Shown here one piece after another: positions 50,631-58,939 of a stretch of 64,000 nt of DNA (its first letter is position 1; every line of letters starts with the position of its first letter). The notes below the pieces were generated by a model. It was not told where the DNA came from and did not search any database. It saw only the letters and a list, made by a program, of their open reading frames with translations. Origin of the DNA: JACVRW01 sp963734025 (GTDB lineage Bacteria > Actinomycetota > Thermoleophilia > Solirubrobacterales > Thermoleophilaceae); NCBI GenBank assembly GCA_963734025.1, contig CAVTFR010000005.1, positions 326,818 through 390,817 on the forward strand, in the 5' to 3' direction. The translations under genes were made by a program, and so were the position numbers.

Positions 50631-50930
50631 TCACTCCTCCGTGGCGATTGGCTCGACGCCCAGGTAGCGACGCTGGGCGTCCGGATCGTCCTGCAGCTCC
50701 CGCGGCGGTCGTCTCGGCGGCGATCTGGCCGCCGACCATGACGACCTGGCGCTCGGCGAGCGCCGTCGCCACGCCGAGCTTCTGCTCGACCACGAGCAGC
50801 GCGGTCCCGGCCAGGCCGCGAATCGTCTCGACCAGGCTCTCGATGACGGCCGGCGCGAGCCCCTCGAGGGCTCGTCGGCAGCTTGGGGTGGGACCAGCGT
50901 CCCGCGCGACGACGACGGGGTCAGCGGCCA
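50631..50930 (-). pseudogene. Degenerate duplicate of the livF 3' half
   Basis: The minus strand carries EGLAPAVIESLVETIRGLAG, LLVVEQKLGVATALAERQVV and, one frame over, ELQDDPDAQRRYLGVEPIA then TGA. These match the end of the intact livF just upstream (EGLAPAVIEALTETFRRLSG; VVEQNLAVATALAERQLVMV; DPEAQRRYLGVERA). At least three indels and loss of the Walker B region mark it as a decaying tandem duplicate. Confidence 0.75.
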
Positions 50931-51719
50931 TCAGGCCCTCTCGACGCCCAGGTAGCGGCGCTGGGCCTCGGGATCGTTCGCGATCTCGCTGGCCGTGGTC
51001 TCGGTGAAGATGCGGCCCGCCACCATCACGAGCTGTCGCTCGGCCAGCGCCGTGGCCACGGCCAGGTTCTGCTCGACGACCAGGATTGCGAGCCCCTCGC
51101 CGCTCAGGCGCCGGAAGGTCTCGGTGAGCGCCTCGATGACGGCCGGCGCGAGCCCCTCGGAGGGCTCGTCCATCACGAGCAGCCGCGGGTTGGTGAGCAG
51201 CGCCCGGCCGATCGCCAGCATCTGCTGCTCACCGCCCGAGAGCTGCATGCCGCCGTTTCGGCGGCGCTCGGCGAGGCGGGGGAAGAGCTCGTAGACGGCG
51301 TCGGGGGTCCAACGCTGCTCACGGCGCGAGGCGACCATGCGCAGGTGCTCGTCGACGGTGAGCGACTCGAAGAGCCGCCGGCCCTGCGGGACATAGCCGA
51401 TGCCCGAGGCCGCGATCTTGTACGACGGGCGCCCGACGCATTCCTCTCCCCGGAAGCGGATGGAGCCGCGGGTGGTGGCCGGTCGGATCTGCATGATCGC
51501 GTTGCAGAGCGTCGTCTTGCCCATGCCGTTGCGGCCGATGATGGCCACCGGCTCGTCACCCATCGTGAAGGTCACGCCCTGCAGCACGTGCGCCGGGCCG
51601 TAGAAGGCGTCCAGGCCCGAGACCTCGAGTAGCGAGCCGTCGTCGGGATCGAGCTCGCTGACGACGTCGACGTCGCCGTGCGGGGCGCCCTTGCCTTCGC
51701 TCTCGGCCGCCGCGCTCAA
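50931..51719 (-). CDS. livF: Branched-chain amino acid-type ABC transporter ATPase LivF
   Basis: A 262-residue ATPase. Walker A is IIGRNGMGKTTLCNAIMQI, the signature MQLSGGEQQMLAIGRALLTN and Walker B RLLVMDEPSEGLAP. The TTG start overlaps the livG stop (TTGA), so translation is coupled. The first 25 residues are an acidic extension. Last intact gene of the importer operon. LIV-type systems carry branched amino acids but also amides, aromatic acids and sugar acids, and context here suggests a carbon source. Confidence 0.88.
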   Translation of the reverse strand: MSAAAESEGKGAPHGDVDVVSELDPDDGSLLEVSGLDAFYGPAHVLQGVTFTMGDEPVAIIGRNGMGKTTLCNAIMQIRPATTRGSIRFRGEECVGRPSYKIAASGIGYVPQGRRLFESLTVDEHLRMVASRREQRWTPDAVYELFPRLAERRRNGGMQLSGGEQQMLAIGRALLTNPRLLVMDEPSEGLAPAVIEALTETFRRLSGEGLAILVVEQNLAVATALAERQLVMVAGRIFTETTASEIANDPEAQRRYLGVERA

Positions 51720-52505
51720 GTCTGCTCCTCGTCGTCGCCCACCCGGCCGCCCAGGTAGAGATCGTGCACGAGCTGGTTCGAGCGGATCTCCCCGGGGGTG
51801 CCCTCGACGATCTTCTTGCCGTCGTGCATCATCGTCACCCTCTCGGCGACCCGCAGGGCGACGTCCATGTCGTGCTCGATGAGCACCAGGGTGATCTCCC
51901 GGTCGAGCTCGAGGAGCATGTCGGTCAGCGCCACGCGCTCGCCGCGCGAGAGCCCCGAGGCCGGCTCGTCGAGCAGCATCAGCTTGGGATCCACGGCCCA
52001 CGCCATGCCCACCTCGAGCTGACGCTGCTCGCCGTGGGAGATGGACCCCACGAGCGTCTCGAGCTTGGGGGCCAGGCCGACCTGGGCGGCGAGCTCACGC
52101 GCACGCTCGCGCAGCTCGCGATCGACCGCCCGGCGATGCAGGCGCAGGTGGCCCTTGCGCGTGCCGAGCACCGCCAGGTAGAGGTTGTCCTCGACCGACA
52201 GGCCCAGGAACAGCCGCGACTTCTGGTAGGTGCGGCCCATGCCCAGCCGCGCGCGGCCCGAGCGCCGAGACCTCGGCCACGTCCCGCCCGAGGAAGAAGA
52301 TCGAACCCGAGGTGGCCGGCATGTCGCCCGAGATCACGTTGAACAGCGTGGTCTTGCCGGCCCCGTTGGGACCGAGGATCGCACGGCGCTCGCCGTGCGC
52401 GACGTCGAGGTCGACGTCGCGCACGGCATCGAGGCCGCCGAACCGCCGGCCGACCCCGCGCAAGCGCAGGATCGGCTCGGTCTGTTCGGATACTGCCTCC
52501 GTCAC
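51716..52505 (-). CDS. livG: ABC transporter ATPase LivG, +1 frameshift
   Basis: About 262 residues when restored. Walker A is AILGPNGAGKTTLFNVISGD in the first frame; after ISALG-equivalent VAEVSALG the frame jumps, and GMGRTYQKSRLFLGLSVEDN, the signature region SHGEQRQLEVGMAWAVDPKL and Walker B LMLLDEPASGL continue in the other. One extra base in the CCC at 52257-52259 accounts for it. GTG at 52505 starts seven bases after the binding-protein stop. ATPase partner of LivF. Confidence 0.82.
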
Positions 52506-52512
52506 GGACCCC

Positions 52513-54010
52513 CTAGCCCCCGACGACCTTCGGCTTCTCGGTCTTGCCGAGCCACGGGATGTCCCGCTTCTCGCAGGGCGGGTACGTCCGTCTGGGCGCC
52601 GGGGTCGTAGTCGCCGAACGTGCCCCCGAACGTCTGGTCCACGTCCGGCACGTTGCCCACGGTCTTCGTGGCCAGCCCCTGGTCGCCCTCGACCAGCTGC
52701 AGGTAGTACTGGTCGGTGATCGCCTGGCGGTTGTCGTCGAGCGTGATCTTGCCGTACGGAGCGTTCAGCGAGATCTGCGCCAGAGCGTCCTGCAACTTCT
52801 TCTGGTCGCCGGAGATGTCGCCCTTGACCTGCTTGAGCGCCTCGATCAGCCCCCACGTGTTCACGAAGTAGCTGTACGTGAACACACTGGCCGCCTGGGG
52901 CGCGGACTCACCACCGGGCGGGATCTCCTTGAACCAGTTGCCGATGATGCCGTTGGCGTAGTACTGGGCCTCCGGCGTATCCAGATCGCCGGCCGTGCCC
53001 GCGCCGCCGGCGTACACGCCCGCGACCCGGGGGCCGAGCTGCTCGAACTGCGACGGCGTGCCCCAGAACACGTTGCCCAGGAACTTCTCGGCGTCGATCG
53101 GCCCCTTGGCCTGCTCGTAGGCCTTCAGGAACGGGATGAGACCCGCGCCGCCGACGGCCACGAACGTGCCGTCCACGTCGTCCGGCAGCTGCTGCGCGAA
53201 GGACGAGTAGTCCGTCGTGTTCAGCGGCGGGAAGACCCGCTTGGTGACCTGTCCGCCGGCCGCGCAGAACTCGGCGATGAAGCCGGCCATCGACGTCCAG
53301 CCGAAGCTGTAGTCGTCGCCGATCACCGCCGCCGTACGCCAACCGAGCTGGTTGTAGGCCAGGTCGCCCAGGCCGGCGTTGAACTGGGCACCGTCACCGT
53401 TGAAGCGCGCGAAGTTCGGCGCCCGCACCTTGAGCGTGGTGTCCTGCGCACCGGCCGCACCGTTGACGAAGGTCTTCTCCGGGTGCTGCTTGGCGTAGTT
53501 GGCCACCGCGATCGACTCATCGCCCGAGAGCGGGCCGATCATGATGTCCGCGTCGAGCTGCTCCATCAGCCGCCGCGTCTCCTTGATGGCCGTGCCCGAC
53601 GTATCGTCGCCGCAGCCGACGCCCACCAGCTCGAGCGGGTGGCCGTTGATCGCGCCGCCGGTCCATCCGTCACGCGGCTTGTCCGGGTTCTTGGGCTTGG
53701 CGCCCGCGAACTGGGCCAACGCCGAGACGGCGCCGGCCATGTTCTGGTTGTCGAAGGTGCCGAACGCGCCCTTGCACTCGGAGAGCACGGCGACCTTGAT
53801 CGGCGTCCCGCTGCCCCCCGTCTCCTGCTTGACGGCGGCGTACCCCGGGGGCGCCTCCGCGGTGCTCGGCGCCTCCTCGGAGGTCGCCTCGCCTCCGCCG
53901 CCGCCGTCGTCGTCGTCGTCGTCGCCGCAGCCCGCAAACGCGAGCGCCGCGATCCCCAGGAGAAGCGCAAGCCACATCAGGCCGCGCCTCCGTTTCCTTA
54001 CCTCTGACAT
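52513..54010 (-). CDS. LIV-type substrate-binding lipoprotein, +1 frameshift near the end
   Basis: About 499 residues. The signal ends in the lipobox FAGC, then an Asp6-Gly5 linker identical in style to that of the osmoprotectant-binding lipoprotein. The periplasmic-binding fold has PIKVAVLSECKGAFGTFDNQ, ADIMIGPLSGDESIAVANYA and VIGDDYSFGWTSMAGFIAEF. A frame break in the GGG at 52576-52578 replaces the natural end (CEKRDIPWLGKTEK ... VVGG, TAG at 52513) with a shifted tail. ATG 54010 follows GGAGGAAG. It selects the imported substrate, which is not evident from sequence. Confidence 0.83.
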
Positions 54011-54059
54011 TGCCTGTCTTCCTCCTCTCGCCGTGGACTTATGCCCCGGCGGTGTGGTT

Positions 54060-55133
54060 CTACGAGCCGGTGAGCGTCGATGCTCCACGCTCACCTGCCG
54101 GCACAGCGCCGGCCGAACCTCCTTCCCCGGTCGTCTCACCCGGGCTGGACGGACCGCGCAGCCGCCCGACCGTCCGCTCCCACAGGCCGACCAGGCCGTC
54201 GGGGGACACGAGCACGATGACCAGGAAGATCAACCCGATCAGCGTGTGGAACCGCTCGGCCACGAAGCCGACGTCCTGCGCGTAGTTGTTGATCAGGACG
54301 AATACCAACGCCCCGACCCACGCCCCCTCGAGCCGGAACATTCCGCCGATGACGGCGATCAGGAGCACGTCGATCGTCGCGGTGAGGTCGATGGTCGACG
54401 GCGCGATCTGCGCGTTCCACCAGACGAAGAGAATCCCGCCCACCGCCGCCACGAAACCCGCCAGCCCGAACGCGAGCAGGCGGTGCAGCGTGACGCGGTA
54501 GCCGAGCGAGCGCATCCGCACCGGGTCGTCGCGGATCCCCTGAAGGGCGAGCCCGAACGGAGTGCGCGCGACGTACCGCAGCCCGACGTACACGAGCGCC
54601 GCCACCAGCAGGGTGGCGAAGTAGAGGCGGTTGGGGTGTGCGGTGCGGTCGAAGAAGTCGGGGATCGGGATCCCGCTGATGCCGCCGAAGCCCGAGACGC
54701 TCGTCACCTGGCCGAAGAAGAGGTTGGCGATCACCGAGAAGACAAGCGTGATCATGAGGAAGTAGATGCCGTAGCTGCGGCTGGCCAGGGCGCCGAACAC
54801 GAGCGCGACCAGGACTGCGATGGCGATGGCCACGACGATCCCCAGCACGGGGTCCCAGCCGAGGTTCATGCCCTTCGTGTTGCCCGTCGTCGTGAGGTTG
54901 CCGAGCGCGAACCCCGCGATGCCGTAGATCGCCACCTGGGCGAGGGACACCATCCCCCCGTCGGCCGAGAGGAAGATCAGGCTGGCGGCGACGATGCCCA
55001 GGAACATCGTCTGGGTCAGGAGCGTGCCGACCCAGTACTCGCTGAAGATGAGCGGTGCGAGCAGCGCCAGCCCCACGAGCAGCCCGCCCGCCACGCGGTT
55101 GGGGGTGAGCCGGGAGCTCGCCGCAGCGCTCAT
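54060..55133 (-). CDS. livM: ABC transporter permease LivM
   Basis: A 357-residue permease with about nine to ten membrane helices. It contains LSADGGMVSLAQVAIYGIAG, a LivM hallmark, and the ATPase-coupling loop RTPFGLALQGIRDDPVRMRS. The C-terminal 30 residues are polar and Gly/Ser-rich. The ATG overlaps the livH stop by four bases. With LivH it forms the channel. Confidence 0.88.
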   Translation of the reverse strand: MSAAASSRLTPNRVAGGLLVGLALLAPLIFSEYWVGTLLTQTMFLGIVAASLIFLSADGGMVSLAQVAIYGIAGFALGNLTTTGNTKGMNLGWDPVLGIVVAIAIAVLVALVFGALASRSYGIYFLMITLVFSVIANLFFGQVTSVSGFGGISGIPIPDFFDRTAHPNRLYFATLLVAALVYVGLRYVARTPFGLALQGIRDDPVRMRSLGYRVTLHRLLAFGLAGFVAAVGGILFVWWNAQIAPSTIDLTATIDVLLIAVIGGMFRLEGAWVGALVFVLINNYAQDVGFVAERFHTLIGLIFLVIVLVSPDGLVGLWERTVGRLRGPSSPGETTGEGGSAGAVPAGERGASTLTGS

Positions 55134-56212
55134 GCGGGCCGGCCGAACAGCCCGAGCGGCCGTATGGCGAGCACGACCGCCAGCAGCACGAACGTGAAGA
55201 TGATCGAGTAGAACGTGTAGTCGGCCGGGAGGTAGGCGGCGGCGAAGTTCGTTGTAAGGCCCAGCAGCAACGCCCCGACGGCGGCTCCTCCCAGCGACCC
55301 CATGCCGCCGATGATCACGACCACCAGCGAGTTGAGAAGCCAGAGCCCGTCGACCCCGGGCGCGAGGCTGGCGAACGAGCCGCCCATTACACCCCCGATG
55401 CCGGCGAGCGCCGACCCGATGAAGAAGGCGATCGCGAACGTCAGCTGGATGTTCACCCCGAGGGCGGAGACCATGTCGCGGTCGTCGACGCCCGCCCGGA
55501 TCACCATCCCGGTGCGCGTGCGCTTGAGCCAGAACCACAGCGCTCCCCCGATCAGCAAGCCCACGCCGAGGATGACGAGGCGCGTGAGCGTGTACTGCAC
55601 GTCCGCGACCTGCAGATCGAGGAACTTGTCGAAGGTCCGGGGCCACGAGATGTCCTTCGCGACGCCGCCGAAGTGGGCGAGCATCTGATCGGCGGCGATG
55701 ATCGAGATCGCGATCGTGATGAGCGCCTGGCGCAGCTCCTGGCCCTGGTTCCAGCGCAGGAAGGCCTGCTGCATCAGCAACCCGACCCCGCCGACGATGA
55801 GGCCCGCCGCCAGCAGGGGCAGGAACCAGTTCATGAAGCTGACCTGGGCGCTCGAGACGCCAAGCGCCGAGCCGGCACCCGGCACCAGATCACGCTGCAG
55901 CTCGAGCGCGATGTAGCCGCCGAGCAGGAAGAACGCTCCGTGGGCCATGTTCACGACGCGCATGAGGCCGAAGATGAGGGTGAAGCCGCTGGCGACGATG
56001 AAGTACAACGCCGCCGCCGTGACGCCGTTGAGCAGCGTGATGAGGAAGTCCTTGGGGTCGTCGACGGCCGGGCCGAAGGTCGTGTCCGACGCGATGAACA
56101 GGACCCAGACGATCGGGAACGCGATGACCAGCGCAAGGAGCACCAGTCCCGTGATCCGCAGCGCCCTCCCCAGGGACACACCCGTAGAAGCCAAGGTGGG
56201 CGAAACTAACAC
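55130..56212 (-). CDS. livH: ABC transporter permease LivH
   Basis: A 360-residue permease with about eight to nine membrane helices. It has GLMRVVNMAHGAFFLLGGYI, typical of LivH, and the coupling loop RTRTGMVIRAGVDDRDMVSA. The extra first helix and the loop FIASDTTFGPAVDDPKDFL precede the usual core, so it is longer than most. GTG 56212 is used here; GTG 56179 (MSLGRALRI) is an equally good start. First transporter gene of the operon, after a possible small membrane protein. Confidence 0.86.
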   Translation of the reverse strand: MLVSPTLASTGVSLGRALRITGLVLLALVIAFPIVWVLFIASDTTFGPAVDDPKDFLITLLNGVTAAALYFIVASGFTLIFGLMRVVNMAHGAFFLLGGYIALELQRDLVPGAGSALGVSSAQVSFMNWFLPLLAAGLIVGGVGLLMQQAFLRWNQGQELRQALITIAISIIAADQMLAHFGGVAKDISWPRTFDKFLDLQVADVQYTLTRLVILGVGLLIGGALWFWLKRTRTGMVIRAGVDDRDMVSALGVNIQLTFAIAFFIGSALAGIGGVMGGSFASLAPGVDGLWLLNSLVVVIIGGMGSLGGAAVGALLLGLTTNFAAAYLPADYTFYSIIFTFVLLAVVLAIRPLGLFGRPA

Positions 56213-56454
56213 CCCCCCGCATCCAAGCGCAAGGCATTGTCCGGGCGGCTTAAGTCAACGAAAATGTTCGCCCGGTGCCGCGGGCGCCCGGCTGCCTTGA
56301 CGGCAAGCCAGGCCGCCAGCAGGGCGACCCCGACCACGCCGAGGATGCGCGTCAGGCTCTGGCCCCTGGACAGGGTCTCGGCCGACGGATCAACAGTCGC
56401 GGCCTGGTTGCGTCGCAGCGGGAGACGCATGCTTGACATGTATTGAAAACTCAT
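56206..56454 (-). CDS. Possible small membrane protein leading the liv operon
   Basis: An 82-residue frame from ATG 56454 (further ATGs at 56439 and 56430). It has a basic N-terminus (MRLPLRRNQ), one membrane helix (RILGVVGVALLAAWLAVKAA) and a polar tail. It overlaps the livH start by seven bases. The arrangement and composition suggest a real small protein, but I know no homologue. A promoter-like TTGACA/TTCAAT on this strand would start transcription near 56435, favouring the shorter start. Confidence 0.4.
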   Translation of the reverse strand: MSFQYMSSMRLPLRRNQAATVDPSAETLSRGQSLTRILGVVGVALLAAWLAVKAAGRPRHRANIFVDLSRPDNALRLDAGGC

Positions 56455-56472
56455 GCAGAGTTCCCTGTCAAG
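56433..56472. promoter_or_regulatory. Divergent promoter region with TTGACA elements on both strands
   Basis: TTGACA at 56433-56438 faces the oxidase gene. Its inverted partner TGTCAA ends at 56471, giving TTGACA on the minus strand, with TTCAAT 18 bases further. Together CTTGACA and TGTCAAG form an inverted repeat flanking the AT-rich centre. They could be two -35 elements, or one dyad operator shared by both arms of the locus. Confidence 0.45.
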
Positions 56473-56519
56473 TCCTGAAGGGACATGATGGCTTTTGTTA
56501 AGCAGCCTTAAGGAGCGTC

Positions 56520-57993
56520 GTGGCCTCGGGCGTCCCGCTTTCAACGGAGTACGGAACGACCGCGAGCGATCCGGACTCACTGGCCCGCCTGCGTAGCGAG
56601 ATCGCCTCGGAACTCGGCGAGGAGGCGGTGACGAGCGCGCCGGAGCGGCTCGACGCCTACACCGCCGACACGTACTGGCTGGCCCTCCATGCACGCGCCG
56701 CGGGCACCCCGATCGGCCGTCCCGACCTCGTCGTGACTCCGCGCGACGAGGGCGGAGTCGCGACCGTCCTGCGCGTCGCCGACGCCAATCGGGTGCCCGT
56801 GGTCGCGTGGGGCGGCGGCTCGGGCACGCAGGGCGGGTCGGTCCCTGTGAGCGGCGGCGTCGTGCTCGACCTCACCCGCCTCGACCGCATCATCGACGAT
56901 CGACGAGCGCTCGCTCACCGTCACCTGCGAGCCGGGCGTCAACGGCCGCCGGCTGGAGCACGAGCTGAACGAGCGCGGCCTGATGCTCCCCCACTACCCG
57001 GCCTCCGAGGAGTGGGCGACCGTCGGCGGCTACGTGGCGGCGCGCGGCTCGGGAGTGCTCTCGACGCGCTACGGCAAGATCGAGGACCTCGTCCTCAGCA
57101 TGCGCGTGGCGCTCGCGGGCGGCGAGCTGATCGAAACGGTCGAGGTGCCGCGGCACGCGGTGGGGCCGGAGCTGACGCAGCTGTTCGTCGGCTCCGAGGG
57201 GACGCTCGGGGTGATCACGCAGGTGACGCTCGAGATCGTGCCGCTACCCGCGCTGCGCAGGTTCGCGACCGTGCGCTTCCCCGACATCGGCGCCGGCGTC
57301 GAGGCGGTCCGGCGCGCTCTCTCGATCGGCGCACGGCCGTCCGTGGTGCGCATGTACGACGACGAGGCGACGCGGCTCGCCTTCTCGCCGGTGGTCGGCC
57401 AGCAGCTCGACGGCGCCTGCACGGTGTTCGCCTTCGAGGGCGGCGACGCGGACATGGTGAGCGCCGAGGCGGGCGCGACGCTGGCGCTCGCGAGCGAGGC
57501 GGGCGCCGAGCAGCTCGACCCCGAGCTCGGCCAGATCTGGTGGGACCGCCGCTACGACTTCTACCACCCGCCGCACCAGCCCGAGCTGCCCTCGATCTGG
57601 GGCACGATCGATGTCGTCGCGACCTACAGCCGCATCGAGGCCGTCTACGAGGCACTGCGCGCGGCGGTCAAGGGGCCCTTCGCGGACTCGGACCTCCAGC
57701 TGCGGATGCACTTCTCGCACTGGTACGCGTGGGGCACGATGATCTACGCCCGCTTCGTCGTCCCGGACGGTGGCGGTGGGCCGGAAGCCGTGGCGCTGCA
57801 CGACCGGATCTGGGCCGAGGGGCTGGAGGCGGCCTTCTCCGCCGGTGCGGTGATGAACGACCACCACGGCGTCGGGCTGAAACTCGCGCCGTACATGGAG
57901 CGCCAGCACGGCCAGTCGCTCCAAACGCTGCGGCGCATCAAGGCCGCGCTCGATCCCAACGGGATCATGAACCCGGGCAAGCTCGGGCTATGA
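56520..57993 (+). CDS. FAD-binding oxidase/dehydrogenase (GlcD-like), +1 frameshift
   Basis: About 491 residues when restored. The FAD-binding domain has VVAWGGGSGTQGGSVPVSGG; the C-terminal FAD-oxidase domain ends HHGVGLKLAPYMERQHG and LDPNGIMNPGKLGL. Members oxidise 2-hydroxy acids or build ether lipids; here a hydroxy or sugar acid is likely. Between RLDRII and IDERSLTV one base is extra near 56895-56898; after it TCEPGVNGRRLEHELNERGL continues in frame. The GTG follows AAGGAG. First gene of the right arm. Confidence 0.82.
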
Positions 57994-57997
57994 GGAG

Positions 57998-58012
57998 GCC
58001 TCCACGGGAGGC
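57998..58012. other. Small hairpin between oxidase and isomerase genes
   Basis: GCCTCC-ACG-GGAGGC follows the oxidase stop by a few bases. Six perfect pairs, loop of three. It may stabilise the upstream message or lower downstream expression; no T-run follows and the next ribosome-binding site begins about 10 bases later. Confidence 0.35.
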
Positions 58013-58033
58013 AGCTACTTGAGAGGAGACCAC

Positions 58034-58939
58034 TTGAAGTTCGCCATGCACAACTGGATGCGCGCCGAGCCCATCGAGACGACGATCGAGCGGCTGAGCC
58101 GCTGCGGCTACGACGCCATCGAGATCTCCGGCGAGCCGGCCGTGTGGGACACCGACGAGGTCCGCGGCCTGCTCGAGAAACACGGCATCGGATGCTGGGG
58201 CGCCGTGACGCTGATGACCGGCGGCCGCGACCTCCTGCACGAGGACAGCTACGTCCGCCGCGGCTCGATCGACTACGTGAAGGACACGATGAGCCAGATC
58301 GCGGCCTGGGGCGGCGACATCATCACGATCGTCCCCTCGACCGTCGGCAAGGTGGTGCCGATGGGCTCGCCCGAGGACGAATGGGACTGGGCGGTGGCGG
58401 CGCTCAAGGAGTGCCAGGCCCACGGCGAGGAGGTCGGCGTCCGCATCGGCCTCGAGCCGCTCAACCGCTTCGAGACCTACTTCATCAACCGCGCCGACCA
58501 GGCGCTCGCGCTGGCCGAGGACGTGGGCGGCAACTGCGGCGTCTGTCTCGACATCTTCCACATGAACATCGAGGAGGCCGACTGGGCCGAGGCGATCCGG
58601 GCCGTCGGCGACAAGCTCGTCGACTTCCACGTGGCCGACAACAACCGGATGCCGTGCGGGCAGGGCTCGATCGACTGGGAGAAGCTGATGCAGACCCTGG
58701 ACGAGGTGAGCTACCAGGGCTGCGTGACCGTCGAGTTCGTCGCGACCGTCGACCGCAGCCGCATCTCGCAGCGCACCGAGATCACGGACGCTTCGGAGAG
58801 CGAGGGCACGCAGGGCATGGAGCAGTTCCTGCGCGACCACGGCACCGGCACGGTGCCGGCCGAGCTCTACGACCAGTACGTACAGGACTCGATCGACCGG
58901 CTCAAGAAGGCGGCCCAGTCGGTGGGTCAGACCGTTTGA
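58034..58939 (+). CDS. Sugar phosphate isomerase/epimerase (xylose-isomerase-like TIM barrel)
   Basis: A 301-residue protein from a TTG that follows AGAGGAGA (ATG 58046 possible). It starts LKFAMHNWMRAEPIETTIER. Metal-binding candidates are the Glu of IGLEPLNRFE, the Asp/His of GVCLDIFHMNIEEA, the His of LVDFHVADNNR and the Glu of CVTVEFVAT, matching the D-tagatose/psicose 3-epimerase and hydroxypyruvate isomerase group. It acts on a ketose or keto acid. Coupled to the UPF0261 gene by a TTGA overlap. Confidence 0.85.
   Translation: MKFAMHNWMRAEPIETTIERLSRCGYDAIEISGEPAVWDTDEVRGLLEKHGIGCWGAVTLMTGGRDLLHEDSYVRRGSIDYVKDTMSQIAAWGGDIITIVPSTVGKVVPMGSPEDEWDWAVAALKECQAHGEEVGVRIGLEPLNRFETYFINRADQALALAEDVGGNCGVCLDIFHMNIEEADWAEAIRAVGDKLVDFHVADNNRMPCGQGSIDWEKLMQTLDEVSYQGCVTVEFVATVDRSRISQRTEITDASESEGTQGMEQFLRDHGTGTVPAELYDQYVQDSIDRLKKAAQSVGQTV

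Noticed and set aside
53880..53940. Short tandem repeat of GAC/GGC codons
   Set aside because: It encodes the Asp/Gly linker of a lipoprotein, in frame, and needs no repeat-element explanation.
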